A DNA stretch of 64,000 bases, from NCBI RefSeq assembly GCF_032118995.1, contig NC_092662.1:4588001-4652000 (forward strand), written 5' to 3'. Origin of the DNA: Asterias amurensis. Taxonomy: Eukaryota > Echinodermata > Asteroidea > Forcipulatida > Asteriidae. Shown piece after piece: positions 12,985 to 26,132 of this stretch. Positions within the stretch are counted from its first letter, which is position 1, and each line of letters begins with the position of its first letter. A model generated the notes under the pieces. The model had not been told where the DNA came from, searched no databases, and saw only the letters and a program-made list of their open reading frames with translations. Position numbers and translations under genes: made by a program.

Positions 12985-13170
12985 TTCATTTTACTAAAAC
13001 CAGGCTTGATACTTCCTGGAGGCAACGAGGCGATTGCTTATGCCCCTGGTCATTGCCTTGGTGCCCTTGCAAGGCTCCAATAGAAATTTAGAACATAGAA
13101 CTTCCTCTTAGGGTGCCCTTTACCAAAGAGAAAATGGCTTGGTGCCTTTCATAAATAAAAAAAAGCATAT
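12985..13170 (-). repeat. Interspersed GGGCAC-rich repeat, copy 2
   Basis: This is an inverse-orientation copy of the repeat at 2095-2265. ATGCCCCTGGTCATTGCC, TTGGTGCCCTTG, ATAGAAATTTAGAA and AGGGTGCCCTTTACC are the complements of the blocks listed there. Confidence 0.55.
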
Positions 13171-13895
13171 AGTCCTTAAAACACTAGTGGAAAATTATGT
13201 TAGCTAGTTAAAATGTGTAAGGTTTGCTAGACCTGTCAGGAAAAATATTTGTAGTTCCCTTAATACTAGATTGTAGCATAGCAGGTAGGTGATGTAAGAA
13301 CAGAATTTGTCAAACTTATCGCTAAGGCCAAGCAATGGGTTGGTTTCTAGCAGTGGCTACTGAATGCGCCACAGCACCTTGTTTAACACTTACAAGGTGT
13401 TACATCAATGGGTCTCATAATTTATGAACTTCTTGGAAGTGACAAATAAAACACCAAATGAGGACAGGGCCTCACCTGGGTCCAATATCATGATTCTGCT
13501 TACCGCAGAATAATGTGGTAATATACGTCATCCCATAGAACTATGTGCTTTACGAGGTGCTCTGAGCACTGAAATCCACGGTAAGCACGGCCATGTGAAG
13601 CTGGATCCTGATGTCCTTCATAAGCAAATTACAACGTCCATCTTACCTTCAGCACTGATGAAAAAATTATCCGCCTCCTGACTGAACAAAATTCAAGGGC
13701 TACATAGAAGCTTAAAGGTAGGGTCATATTGGGTTGGTAAAAGACTAAGATGTTTATTCTCCTTTCATCTTGGCACCATTCATTCAGTAATTGAATTAAT
13801 TTTCCCAGATTTTAGACTTCTACAAATTCAGCAAATTATTTAGTTTGGCTCTTTCCTCAAGGTACCTTCAACGGAAAAACAGAGGATGGTACATA

Positions 13896-14260
13896 TTAAA
13901 GGGTCTATGTAACTTTTGTAGGACAAAAAACTCAATGTCCACAGATTTACACTAAACTTACATTGAAGATTATGATAGTAGAAAGCTTCCCTGAAAATAC
14001 TACGTGCTGAGGTGCTGTAGTTTTTGGGAAATGAGTAAAACAATGTCATGAAAATAATTTTCGTCTCATGAGACAAAAATTACTTTAATCATTTACAAAC
14101 GTATTTTCATGACATAGTTTTACTCATTTCTCAAAAACTACAGCACCTCAGTAAGTAAGATTTGAAGGGAAGCTTTCCACTATCATTATCTTAAAACCCT
14201 GTAAGTATAATGTAAATCTATGGACATTTTGAAAAAGTACCCAAATCCTTACCTATGTAG
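13896..14260. mobile_element. TTAA-flanked foldback MITE, TCTATGTAAC family
   Basis: The left end TTAAAGGGTCTATGTAAC is followed by CTCAATGTCCACAGATTTAC, TACTACGTGCTGAGGTGC, TGTAGTTTTTGGGAAATGAG and CATGAAAATA. The right half repeats these as inverse complements (TATTTTCATGACAT, CTCATTTCTCAAAAACTACA, GCACCTCAG, GTAAATCTATGGACATTTT). The arms are each about 150 bp and the centre lies near 14080. The right terminus is degraded. Part of one arm recurs at about 33195-33370. It is non-coding. Confidence 0.75.
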
Positions 14261-14717
14261 GTAAATAACTCACTCTTCCAAAACACAATGATGCAACCTT
14301 TCCTTTCAGGACATGAACATTATGCACATCTAATAGATAATCTCATTACTTACATAAGGTTAAGCTGCTATAAAAATTGACTAAATAATTGATTGGGATT
14401 AACAATAATCTATGCATGCATGAATGAGACAGACCCTACAGTACAGCATACACACATACATTGTCTCTTGACAGGCAAGGGGCAAAGTTGCTGTGGCATG
14501 CAGAAAAAATTACATTGAGCAGTAATAACTGAAACAATATGGCAGTGTGAAGCAAATTCTGCTATGCTACATGTATGGCTGTAGTGATAAAATTGAAGAA
14601 TAGGCATTTTTTGCGATGGTCTGGTCATATCCACTGTCAAGTCATCAATTTGGAGATGCAGCTACAGCCTCCCTGTTACCCTTCTATTTAAAGTCAATGT
14701 TGTTGATTTTGAATGGC

Positions 14718-15106
14718 TTAAAAGGCAGTGGACATTATTGGTAATTACTCAAAATAATTATTGTCATAAAACCTCACTTGGTAACGAGTATTGGGGAGAG
14801 GTTGATAGTATAAAACATTGTGAGAAACGGCTCCCTCTGAAGTGACGTAGTTTTCGAGAAAGAAGTAATTTTCCACGAATTTGATTTCGAGACCTCAAGT
14901 TTAGAATTTGAGGTCTCGAAATCAAGCATCTGAAAGCACACAACTCCGTGTGACAATGGTGGGTTTTTTCTTTCATAGTTATCTCACAACTCCGACGATC
15001 AATCAAGCTCAAATTTTCACAGGTTTGTTATTTTATGCATATGTTGAGATATACCAAGTGAGAAGACCGGTCTTTGAAAATTACCATTAGTGTCCATTGT
15101 CTTTAA
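14718..15106. mobile_element. TTAA-flanked foldback MITE, GGCAGTGGACA family, copy 1
   Basis: It begins TTAAAAGGCAGTGGACA and ends TGTCCATTGTCTTTAA, with a central inverted repeat GAGACCTCAA...TTGAGGTCTCGAAATCAA. The inner sequence includes GAGAAACGGCTCCCTCTGAA. A second full copy lies at 42461-42819 and partial copies lie at 10306-10490, 32190-32525 and 50926-51400. It has no coding capacity. Confidence 0.8.
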
Positions 15107-16488
15107 CTCAGTAATTTTCCAACAACATTTTGGGTACGGGACAGGACAGCAGGCCCAGGCCAGTGGTTTTAGCGCAGGACATATAAAGTCCCTCTTTTCC
15201 ATCTTGACCGGCGCATTTGAATGGTTTTACACTAGATTTAGTGCGCCTTTATAAATGCAGTGTAATTATTATTATTATTTTGACTAGACAAGTCCAGCAG
15301 TTTTGTGATTTTTGATTGAATATAATCTTTAAAAACAAGAAATGGTGTCCAAAATGGACATAAAGTGAAAGGAAACCCAAACAACTTTAAGCGATATTAC
15401 ATGTATGTAAAACAAACGCTCCTATAGCACTGAGTGCCAAACGTGAAAGCAAGGTGTCCCTTTAATGGCTGACAAGGTCTACTAATGTAACGGCTTGCAA
15501 TAGACCCATATAATAAATTCACTCAATGCAAATCATAGTTGGCATTAATATTATGCCGGGCCATGCACCATGGAGTAAAATTGACTTGTGATATTCATTG
15601 ATTTTTACCGGTAGTCCTCTCTTACAATGTAGATGAAACAAATAGTGTACACAGGAAGTTGCGGGGGAACAGGCTCTATGATCTTTAACCGCTTGCAATC
15701 CCCTTGCAGAATTGGCAAAACAATGTCGTTTCTTTGAATGCAAACTCCCTCAATTTTTCTCTCTTTCTCTGTGCAGTTTTAGTTCATACAGATTACAATG
15801 GGAGTTTGACAATCAGAATTGGACATGCTCATTGTTGCATAAAATTACGAGATAATATGTACTTATTTTTTACGTTCATGAATTTACTCTTGCATGAAAT
15901 TAAGGAAAGGCATGCAAAGTTACCAAATTCTCCTACACAGTTACAATTTTATTTTTTTCCTTACAAAATCTGAAGTACAGTGTACTCATAGAGGAATGTA
16001 AAACCCTTACTCATGGGCGATTTGAAAGTACCGTAAGGTTGCCATATAATGTATGAATAATTCTTTCACATCCAACAGTAAGCCTATCCAACAGCACAAT
16101 AGCGCAAATGAATGAATAGGAAACACAAAGAAATGTTCCATTTAAAATGTAGTGAGCAAACCCCATGCAATCAGGAAGGGACTTCCTACACAACCAAATC
16201 CACATACAAAGCTCTGGGTCTGGGTGGGATTCGAACTGTGGTCCACAGTGGTTTCAGGTACCTGACCCCCTCTCTATTATCAGAAAACAAGCTTGTGATT
16301 AATATATGTACAGGCCCATAGAATGATTTCATAAAGATGATATCTTGTGGGTTATTCTTCGGTCAATGATAGCCACTGACCACCGCTAGCACTGCAACTC
16401 TATAATGAATATCCCTGTAGGAGCATTCTCTGAAATTAAAACAACCCAAGGTCCAATTGTATACAGCCAGTGTTTCTCCACATGTAAA

Positions 16489-16800
16489 GGCTATGAGGCC
16501 ACATCTTGGAAAATTCTTCCCAGGCTAGAAAGTTGTGTCAACACGTTCTAGAACTGACTGGCTCCGACATCTTTTAATATATTACAAACTAGAATCCATT
16601 TCTTATTTATTGACGGTCATCACATGAACAATTATCTACAGGCTATGAGGCCACATCTTTGAGAATTCTACCCACGCGAGAAAGTTGTGTAAACACGGTC
16701 CAGAACGGACCCACTTTATGAAGAGCGGCTCGGACATAATTTGATGTTATTACTAGGACCATTTCTTATTTACCAAGGGTCATTATGAAAAATAATCTAC
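16489..16800. repeat. Tandem duplication, two units of about 152 bp
   Basis: Two adjacent units begin GGCTATGAGGCCACATCTT at 16489 and 16641. Both contain AGAAAGTTGTGT(C/A)AACACG, CCATTTCTTATTTA and AATAATCTACAG or AATTATCTACAG. Divergence between the units is modest. The duplication is non-coding. Confidence 0.75.
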
Positions 16801-17075
16801 AGATATGTGCCTGGCTAGTATCATATTGCAGTAGAAAATGAGGACTGGGAGCTAGGGTGGGTTGCTGAAGAATAGGAAATAGGGGCAACAACATTATAAT
16901 ACAGAGTGATTACCCTTATTTTTGCACTTAGAACAAATTGTCTGGGGTGCAATTTACTATTATCAATGTTGCAGAAAATGGGTGTAGGGTGTAAAATGTA
17001 GGGCCTACATGTTAAAAATAATAAAATATTTTAAAATAACCTTTCGTCTTTACCAAATGTTACAAAGTGCACCAA

Positions 17076-17458
17076 TTAAAGGAACACGTTGCATTGGATC
17101 GGACGAGTTGGTCTTTGAACAGCGTTTGTTAAACCGTTTGTTATAAAATGCATATTGGTTGGAAAGATGTTTTAAAAGTAGATTACAATAATCCACACAA
17201 ATTTGTCTCGAAATTGCGTGGTTTTCCTTTTACTTTGCAAACTAAGACGGCCGGCCATTTTTTGTTTGACTCCCATAAATGGCCGACCGTGTTAGTCGAC
17301 GAGGTGAAAGGAAAACCACGCTATTTCGAGTGATCCTTGTGTGGATCATTATATTCTACTTTCAAAATATCTTTCTAATCATATTCATTTTATAACAAAC
17401 GGTTACAAATGCTTTTCAAAGACCAACTCGACCGATCCAAGGAAACGTGTTCCTTTAA
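17076..17458. mobile_element. TTAA-flanked near-perfect hairpin MITE, AGGAACACG family, copy 1
   Basis: The ends are TTAAAGGAACACGTTGC and its complement with TTAA. Each arm is about 190 bp and carries GACGAGTTGGTCTTTG, AACCGTTTGTTATAAAATGC, AAAGTAGATTACAATAATCC and GGCCGGCCATTT. The centre is CTCCCATAAATGGCCGACCG. Five copies occur in this window. There is no open frame of consequence, so the element depends on an outside transposase. Confidence 0.85.
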
Positions 17459-19179
17459 GAAGCAATATATACTGGAATGATAGCGCCCTCTCGTGGCGAG
17501 TGGTTCGCTGGGTGAAGATAGTGGTTTTTACAAATTTTAAATTTCACGACTATACACAACTGGAGCGTCTTGGACCCAAGACTAAGTGAAGAGTAACACA
17601 TGGGGGTCTTTGACTGAGGATTAAACATAGTTGAAGAGGCTGACATGATAATCAGGGGATTAGTGCATCAGAAGATTATCCATAGAGGGGGGATGTCAGA
17701 TAAGTGATTGATCTATGGTGTGTACAATAAGATTACATTGCTAGGAATGCTTCACGGGCCCCCCTACCACAATGGCCAGGTACTACACTTTCAGAATGTG
17801 CTTGGGTTCTCGATCCTACGTGTCCAAATACATGTACTGTAAGCTAAATGTGGGGTGTCAAGGGCTTGAGGTACCCACTGTTTAACCATGGTTTCAACAG
17901 AACACTTGAACAAATATACTAACAAGTATGTTGCACTATTTTTAGCAGCCCACAGGGCAAAGTTGAGAAGTGGTGCTTACCAGCTTTAAACACTACAATG
18001 TAAACTGGTCTAAGGACTGTGACTAGACTGCAGTGGTAGTTCGTTTGTAGGGGCCCTTGTCCTTTCTCTATGGGCTAACTGGCCAAGAGCTAAGTTACTA
18101 TAGACTCTGGTCGGTGAAGGGCCAGATGTTTTAAGGGTCGGGCCAGTTAATTTATGACCATACAAGTCCGACTGTTTTGTGTTTTTAATCAATCTTCTCT
18201 TTTACATGTCTCTCGTTAATCTTATTGGTCACATAAAACATGCATGTTAAACTGTGGCTGTGTCGGGACTCAAGAAGCTTTTTCTTATTTAGATTCATGT
18301 TCTTGTACAAGAATTTCGAGTCCAGTAAACAAACCTTGCAGTCTTGTTTATTTTCCCCAAAAAATCAAGCTCTCCCTGCCAGTACTTCTGACCATTTTGA
18401 GTTGCAGTGAATCATGAAGTAAACATATTTTTGTCACCAGGAGAAATCTACAAATCCATGAGTCCATGTTGAAAAAAAAGAACAAAACCCAAAGCTGCGC
18501 ACCTCTCTTAAGTAGAAAATCCTATCTAGCCATCCCTGGTCATCTTTCACAGACCCTTACTTGGCAGTGTTTCTTCCCAAGACTTGCCTCCTGGGGTTCT
18601 GTAAACAAATCCAAAGGAGCAATTTGGCTAGAAGCTGGGGATAATCTAGCTCAATTGTTGTTATTTTGTTATGCCCGGTGGCAAGAAAGAACAAAAGTGG
18701 GTAAAGGTGGGGGAGGTATTTCCCTGTTCCCTGTGTCTGTCTCTCTTTCTCTCTCATGTCCTGGGGTGGGGGGGGGTGTTGTCGAGAAGGTGATCCTCTT
18801 TATGACCAAATCCAGGGCGGATCTTCTCAGCTTTTCAATCATTAGCGATTGGCTTTGAATGTCTCAGACAACTATTAAGAGGGTTATGTTATATACGCTT
18901 GCGGGGAGCTTGAGGCCTGACCCAATTTTGTAGACTTTGTTAGCAGAAACTAGCAAGAAACCTTTTTTTGTAAGTAGATTGGATTTTTGGCTGGAGTGGT
19001 AACCTTATTCTGGTTAGCACAATGGTATTGTGCTTAACTTGTTCTGATAAGCACAATTGTTTTGTGCTTAACTTGTGTTCTTATACAGCTCTATGAAACT
19101 GGGCCCTGGGGGTTTGGACAGCAATCCTTGAATCGTGTCCTTCTTTTTCAAGTTGGCTATTTTTTTCCTTTGAACATAT

Positions 19180-19455
19180 TTCATGCTAGCATCTACTATC
19201 ATTCAAAGCCAAAGTACTGTACTCAGATGATGATGAACAGAGACAGTAGGAGGGTCGACTGTAGTATGTATGCAATCATCAATGGCAAATGTTTATCTAT
19301 CATTTAAAGCCACAGTGAATGACGTTGAACGGACAAAAAGTAGGAGGGTTGACTGTATACTCTCTTTACAATATAAGCAATCAGCACTTTTAATATCTAT
19401 CATTTCAAGCTACAGTGAACAACATTAAATAAACAGTAGGAGGATTTCAACAGAT
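19180..19455. repeat. Tandem array of about 95-bp units next to NOS1AP exon 1
   Basis: Three units each end in AGTAGGAGGGT(C/T)GACTGTA or a close variant, near 19246, 19338 and 19433, and each contains ATCTATCATTT(A/C)AAGC and CACAGTGAA. Related arrays lie at 29440-29650 and, inverted, at 47865-48125. The array ends about ten bases from the donor of the start exon at 19465. Confidence 0.7.
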
Positions 19456-19464
19456 CTGTCTTAC

Positions 19465-19572
19465 CTTGGCTGAAAAATCAATGCCATGTTGGAAGGCCTC
19501 TTCACTGTGAAGCGGGATGCGGGTATCGTAGGCATCCTCCACCAAGTTGTACTTGTTCTTCTTGGTCGGCAT
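19465..19572 (-). CDS. NOS1AP: NOS1AP (CAPON) start exon
   Basis: Thirty-six codons start at the ATG at 19572 and run [18 protein letters not shown] to GIDFSAK, ending in phase 0 at a GTAAG donor. The vertebrate NOS1AP N-terminus is MPVKTKYNLVDDGHDLRIP...AFQHGICFEAK, an obvious match in sequence and length. The next residues expected are the YxGxLDVPRP strand, and they are found at 1010-1081 in the right phase. The upstream boundary of the exon is an acceptor (TTTTCCAG) at 19698, so 19573-19697 is 5'UTR and at least one more 5'UTR exon exists. The intron to the PTB exon is 18.4 kb. Confidence 0.92.
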
Positions 19573-19697
19573 TGTCCCAACGAGGTCTTCTTCTTCTCTT
19601 CCTCTGATACGATACGCAACACCAACAACAACAGGTCTTACACTGATCCGATGAAATGTTGAGGGTATCGGTGTGTCCTCACGGGACCCTCGCTATC
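19573..19697 (-). other. NOS1AP: NOS1AP 5'UTR, part of the start exon
   Basis: This stretch lies between the ATG at 19572 and a clear acceptor (TTTTCCAG at 19698-19705, minus strand). It is 125 bases of untranslated leader. The acceptor implies a spliced 5'UTR. Confidence 0.6.
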
Positions 19698-20254
19698 CTG
19701 GAAAAGTAACAAGAGACACAACAAACGTTGATCATCAATCATACATGTACCATGGGGATGTTGGCAGATGGTGTGGTCCGTGATAACGTGATTTTACATT
19801 AGGTCCAATAAGAGTATCAATGTTAAAGGTATTTTACAGGATTGGTACAAATGTTGTTTAATTTTTGCTGAAAGCTCACTCATTATTAAGTTTTTTCCTG
19901 AAAACAAAAATTCTGGTGAAATTCACTTTTGAGAAAACTGTATAATTTAGCTATACCAAACCTGTATAATACCTTTAAAAGTTTTGTTATCATCTTTTTC
20001 TATTGAGCCCAGCTGTGGTTTCTCTAGTTTGCCACTCTCATTGAAAGCACTTTGGGCAATGGCTCTATCTTTACATTTATGTGTGTGCCTCAAAATGCTA
20101 AAACTGCCGAAGCATAGTCAATCGAGGTATGGGTTGGTTGTTTCCAGAACGACCCTGTAAGAGTGAAGAACAAACCCAAAATCCATCTAATTTGGCAAAG
20201 TAAAGGATTCAGAAGGACTGCTGACAGTAGGTCCATAATTGCTTATCACAGGGT

Positions 20255-20412
20255 CAGTCGTCAATTTCACCAAACTTGTCCTTACTTCAAGGATTAATCT
20301 TAGGAGTTAGGATATGTTAAGTTCCAAATCCATAGACGTTAGGATGCATTGAACCCATCCTAAGTTAGGACGAGTTAATCGTCCTAACTCAAGATACTAT
20401 AGTGCTTATCCT
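20255..20412. mobile_element. Foldback repeat with AGTTAGGAC words, copy 1
   Basis: AATTTCACCAAACTTGTCC at the left, and AGTTAGGACGAGTTAATCGTCCTAACTC in the right half (a 28-base near-palindrome), resemble the better copy at 43265-43432. It is non-coding and diverged. Confidence 0.5.
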
Positions 20413-22195
20413 AATTCCTAATATTCCGGGAAATCAATTTCAGGCATTCTATATTCCAAAGTTCAAACTATTTTGTGTGGATGGACATAAGGAGAGGAGG
20501 CTGAGAGGAGATGAGCAGATTTAGGCCATGCACTCGCCAAATTGCCTACATGTAGTCTGTCAGGGTTAATTAAAGTACAAATTATTTATTGGTTAACCTA
20601 CAAATCAAGCAAATATTCAAGGATGGCCATAGGCCTATATGTATAGTGATATTACTGGAAGATAGTTTTGCTGTACTTCTTTGAGGCCTGGAAACTTGAT
20701 TGTTTTTCTTTTGCTCAGATGAGGGGAGTGCTACCAAAAAAATGACCTTCAGTGTGCACTCCACCCACTGTTTATGTTCTTGCATGAATGATAGCGGTAC
20801 TGCAGTCATAGTGTGTTTATTTGTACAGCACACTTTGAACTTCCTTCTTGAAGGGACAAGATGATTAATGGCTGAAGGTCTCCATGAGGAAAGATCATCC
20901 TTTCTGCTTCATTTTGTTTCTAATATTTACTTGATTATTAAATGGTCATCAAGAGACATAGTATTAGTGTCAAATTGTCAACCACCTTCAAAAAGCTCTG
21001 ATGGAAAAAAACAAAAGCACAGTTTTGGCTCACATAGAATCGCATCAAAAATTTAAAAAAATAAAAACATTTTAGAAAACAATGTACATTTGTACACAAA
21101 TTCATCTCCAGAACACAATTCAAGCTAACTGGAACTCACAACACCAACACAGGAAACTAACGCTCTCAGGACAACCTATGTACACATTGCCCGCACTGCA
21201 AATATTTCAGGATACAACTTTCTCTCTGTAGCAGGTCCAATAATCTTGAACCCTGTCCCCACCACAAGTCTGATGCTCCACATCAATGTTTCAACCCTCC
21301 TCTATGAACAAGATCATTCACTCATCATTTTTTTTTCTTTTTTTTTCTGACCTATCAGAGTGAAGTACATTGGTGCACTTTTGAACCTTTAGAATACAAG
21401 TAATTATTATTAATAAATCAAAATATCACCCTCCATCCCTAATGCGATAAGTAAAAATCAATTTAGCTATTTGCAGTTGATGAATGCAAAGTAGACTCAC
21501 CATGGAAGCTTGGGTGTTTAATACCAGTTAGGACATCTGGCTTGTGTTTATTGTAGGTCATGGGTTTGAATCCCATCTGTGGCGCAAGCAGGTTTGGTTG
21601 TTCTGTAGAACTCAACAGCATTTAGTATTAAACACTTCAATTCAATGTACCATAAGGGGTACAGTAAGGCCAATTAGAGACTGCGTAGTAGAACCATGGA
21701 AGAACTGTTTCCTTCCGTGCCTGTGTGGTCTACAATTCCCATTGCAAGCTATTCAAAACATTAACTTCATCTTTGTCACAACAACTCAATAAAAACCCTC
21801 TCAAATGACATCATCACTGCAGACTGGAAGCTACAACATAAAATGTTGACGTAAAACAGTTGCACCCATAATGAGCAAATGAAATTTATGTCCATGCACA
21901 TAGTGCATTTCCCATCCCTGGGGTAATTTGTATTAGATTAATATAGACCGGACTGGTGCACATTGCCTCATAGCACCGCCCGGTTGCCCGGCTCCAACTG
22001 GCTAATTTGCAATCACAAAGTAAGTGTCTGTAGCAAAAATTAAGTTCACCCACCACAGGCAAATTTGTCGATAACACTAACAGTGTAATGTATCTGAATT
22101 TGTACAAATCAAACTTTTCCTGATGCATTTGTGAAACTTACATTGAACCTTATTTGCATTGACGTCATTCCGCCACCATCTTTGACATTTAATAG

Positions 22196-22412
22196 ATGTT
22201 AAATTTGCATCGGGGATAAAGAATATTAATTTTGATTTTTTACCCATATACACCGATGTGTGTTAGCACTGTATACTCAGTACTTTCTCGAGTCCTGTGA
22301 AAAAATATCACAGGCATGTTACTCGGGTGGGATTCGAACCCATGACCATTGCAATTCTAGAGCAGTGTCTTGTCAACTAGACTACCGAGGTTGCCCGGTA
22401 GCTAGAGGCAGT
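22196..22412 (-). mobile_element. tRNA-derived SINE, copy 1
   Basis: On the minus strand a tRNA-like head contains GGTAGTCTAGTTGACAAG (box A-like) and GGGTTCGAATCCCACCC (box B). It is followed by a body with CTGTGATATTTTTTCACAG, AAGTACTGAGTATAC and TAACACACATCGGTGTATAT. The same head and body occur in plus orientation at about 33855-34055. The tRNA fold is not intact, so this is a SINE and not a tRNA gene. Confidence 0.6.
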
Positions 22413-24686
22413 TCGAATCCTATATTTGACATGATTGAAACATCAAAAAATGCACTGCTTCTAACAACACAAGGGTGATGGTGTCGATGAGACAATCTCA
22501 TTTTGACATCTAGGCCTATATACGTGTAGGTATCCCACTGCAGGTTAGTGACGTAAGGTCTATAAAAACACTGTCTGCAAATTTCATCAAATTACATGCC
22601 ATTCTGAGGGAATTAATTACTGATTGTACATGATTTCAATGAGCATTCATCATTATTTCAAGAAGCTTTCAGGGCCCTGGAATTCACTGGACCTCAGGCC
22701 AGGGCCAGTAATTTGAGTGGCAGGTCAGTATACTCATGACCTGACAAGTCCGTTGGTCTTACTTTACAACTGAATATAAAAACTGAATTTGTTATCTGAA
22801 ATACTTCAATACCCCTGACAAATGAGATATCTGACTTCAGTACTGGTGCTTGTTCAAAAACAGCAGGTGTAGAGAGTTTTCACATTTTGATATTGGTCAT
22901 GTAAACAAACATTATGGTCCAATAGATATGTTGAGCCATACAATCCCTACAATCTGGTGGATTTTTCACCCACATTATGTAAGCCCTGTAGGTGTGCCCG
23001 GTTGGAACTACTAACACACACGGTGTGATTTTACCTAACCAAATGCCAAACCGAATGCATTAATGTGTGTGGGATTTCAATATTATTATACGAAATTCTT
23101 TGTCTCTTGAGCACCCAAAATCTATAGTTTTTGGTCGTAAACAAGACGTCTCCTTCCGGTACAATTCAAAATTTAATGTAGGAACTATACACTTAAAAGC
23201 ATACCTGTACAATGTAGACAGTGCATTTACGTACTACAATTTCCATCAATAACAGTCATCATTTAAGTGTTGACTTTCTTACAGTTTGTTTGTGCCTTTT
23301 ACTTTGTTACAATAAAAATGTCTAATAAAACATATGATTTATGCTTACATCTCTCCATGATCAACTCACAAACTGGAAAATGTCTACACTCATTCGTACA
23401 TTTGGGTAAATTTGCACAACGTGGCAGTCTCAGCAATTAGTCTCCGACTTCAAAAAGTAGTAGATAACTAATGCAGTCCACCGTGGGAGTGAAATTTTGA
23501 CTTCTGGACCAGTGACACGACAAACAATTGACTTTCTTTGTCAATGAGTCATACCTCAAAGCTACCACCAGTCAAACTATCAAAGGACACCGGTCGACAC
23601 CTCTACCTTTACAATTCTTTTCGGTAAGTTTTTAAAATAAATATTTTACGTTGGAAGATTCAATGTCAAATTGGGTGTATTTTCTTGGCTGGCTTAATTG
23701 TTTACTTGCCTATTCTGAAAGTTCTGAATAGTGAAAGGTAGGCCTATGTTTGCACGAATTTCTGCCAATTTAAATTTAAAACAAAAAGGCCCTGTAATAT
23801 ATTACTTATACAAATGGCTATACAGCAGATGACCAGAAAAAAATATTTGTTATCTTGAATGAATGGCTTCTCAGAATGGCACCCCAACCAAAGATGACAA
23901 AATATGTCTCAGGTTCGCCTCCTGCTTTATTATTTCAAGGAAAAAAATCCTTGTTCAACCCAAACAACTTTTTAAAATGTACCCAGTTTCCCTTGTGGCT
24001 TATTAATGAGTTATTACTTTATGTGAACCACTGTACATCAATTTGTTAATCTAAATCAATCAATCATCATCATGACTGAGCTAATTATAAAGTTAAGGAA
24101 AAGAATGTTAAAATTATCATTTACACATGATGAACGCACACTACAGACGGGCCCTTGTTTTGTCATTTCATCAACCTAAAATTAGAAAGGGAATATCATC
24201 TCAGTATGTGCAATTTAAGTCCACAGTGAATAAAATGACAGTGCACACTTCATCCTTTGTAAAGTAACAATAGAGACGAGTGTGTGCATTATATTTTATA
24301 AACAACAGTCAGTAGACATTCTGTAGTCAGCACTGTTGCTTCCATCGAAGTCAGGACTTAGTTGTTTATTTAACAATACCAGATATTTACTCTCTTTACG
24401 CAAGTACAAATAATAGCTCAATCGAGCATGAATTCCACGCCTGTCTAATTTGTCAATCACCAAAACCACAACTGGCAAACACACTACGCACAAGCGGGAC
24501 CCCAGATTCTCGCAAGCGTGTCGCCGTGATTGTCCTACCGGTAAATCTACCCGAAACCCCTGCCCAGTGACCGTGCATTGTGAAGCACCGATTCATTACT
24601 CTCCCCGTAAAAGAAAATACACTCAAACATTATTCTCGAGTGTTTCTTTCGACATAACTACACAAGTAAAAAGATAACATTCTTAC

Positions 24687-24900
24687 CTATCCATTGCACC
24701 TAAAGTCCAGAGACATTAAAGCTGACAACAATTATATTTTAAGTCCGGGAAATTGGGATTTTCCGTAAGATTATCCAAGCTGTCACTCGTTCTGCTTGCG
24801 GTTTGTAGAAGTATTCATTGCGCATCTCTGGATCTATCTCGTGTCAATTCAAATACACGGCGAGCATTTTGGTGCAAATAAAAAACAAGTGGCAGCAGAC
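24687..24900 (-). promoter_or_regulatory. Putative NOS1AP 5'UTR exon and promoter area
   Basis: On the minus strand AATGGATAG|GTAAGA at 24681-24695 forms a strong donor with no matching coding frame, which suits a 5'UTR exon spliced to the acceptor at 19698. Upstream (to about 25000) the sequence is less AT-rich, with scattered CpG and a CACGTGA motif near 24925. The transcription start is not defined. Confidence 0.35.
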
Positions 24901-25990
24901 GATCAGCAGTTTGTGTAGCGCCCTCACGTGATGGAAACACTTTCTAATTGATTGGATTGTCTTGTGCGGAACCCAAGGTGGCGGCAGAACTACGTTTGGA
25001 TCTTTTGGTTTCTTCTTACAAAATTTTATTGGGAGAACAAGATAACCGTTTTTGTAATTCGAGTCCATCCAACATAATTTTTTGTTAAAATATAGTTATT
25101 TGGGAATTTTTCCTCTGGAAAGAGATGCTCTCATTAGTGTATCTGTATCTTGACATTTTCCCTTGTTTTAGGGGGATGGGGTGGGGGCAAGGGTTACTTT
25201 GTGCTTATCATAAATTATTAATTGAAAAGACAAAAACACGAGTATTGAGTTTCATGGAATCAAGCAGCTGTAATTTGTAGGAAAAAAACCCAGATGAATT
25301 TGTATTGTACTATAGGGGGGGGGGGGGAATAGTTAATTAATTTTGGCTGCTAGTGCAGCAAACTCCAAAGGAGTCTGTTGAGATTTTTTTTCATAAATTC
25401 TTAGTGCTTGATCAACAGGTTTATAATTATTTTTAGGGGTTTGATTTTACTTTAAATAGGGGTGTAGTCAAAGCTATCAAGTATTTATGGATGATTTCTG
25501 TTCACAAGGTTGTAACCCTTTGTACTTCCCCCACTGAGAAAAGCTTTACATTTTAAATTGTAGGACAAAGGTTTTGTTTAATTTTTACAATCAGGTTGGG
25601 GGGGGGATGGGGAGGGGCTCATGAATCAAACAAACAAATAAAATAATCATGAACTGATAACTGATATGGAAAAAAACACATTCATTTAATCATTTTGCCC
25701 AAACACTGTATCCTTCAATTGCCTTTATGAATAAATCACAAAACATTTCTTTATAAAAAATACAACATCAAAATTATACAGTTCTTAACAAAAATTTAAG
25801 AGAAGACAGTTGACTTTTGAGAAAGGCACTGCCTCTTTAATTTCAAGGTCGGGTCATTTCCCCCCCCCCCCCCAAATGTAATGCTGATTCATAGACAAAA
25901 TTATAAAGACAGATACAATGAAAGCCACATGTGAAAGTTTCACCTGAATACAGTGTCTACTTGCTGAGAAAACAGCAAGAGCTTCACTAT

Positions 25991-26132
25991 ACAATTGTTG
26001 CACGCTTTGACGGGGTCCATGGCGTTTTGTACACCCGAGGGGGGAAATGGCATCCGAGGCGAAGCCAAGGGTGCCATTTGCCACCGAGGGTATACAAAAC
26101 CCATGGACCCCAGTCACAGTGTGCAACAATTG
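25991..26132. mobile_element. Foldback element with a GGGTCCATGG stem
   Basis: The outer arms are ACAATTGTTGCAC and GTGCAACAATTGT. The inner arms are GGGGTCCATGGCGTTTTGTA / TACAAAACCCATGGACCCC, then CACCCGAGG / CCGAGGGT and GGCATCC / GGGTGCC around a CGAGGCGAAGCC loop. The total is 142 bp. It has no coding capacity. Confidence 0.7.

Larger units (their letters stand above)
4858..19464. other. Large NOS1AP intron with many repeats
   Basis: This is intronic sequence of NOS1AP, about 14.6 kb. Apart from the repeats listed separately (tandem array at 7.5-8.1 kb, foldback elements at 10.1, 13.9, 14.7 and 17.1 kb, tandem duplication at 16.5 kb, 95-bp array at 19.2 kb), I see no coding exon. Open frames here, including a 161-codon frame at 12199-12684 minus and a 130-codon frame at 18466-18858 plus, have no domain I recognise. 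Confidence 0.55.
19698..24686. other. Probable NOS1AP 5'UTR intron
   Basis: No coding exon is seen. It contains a degenerate foldback repeat built on TCCTAACTTAGGA words (about 20255-20412), a tRNA-derived SINE (about 22196-22412, minus) and AT-rich unique sequence. Open frames here are short, and I recognise none. Confidence 0.45.

Noticed and set aside
25991-26132. Protein-coding reading through the hairpin (132- and 91-codon frames)
   Set aside because: Both strands give similar translations (GVLYTRGGKWHP) because the sequence is self-complementary. It is a foldback element.
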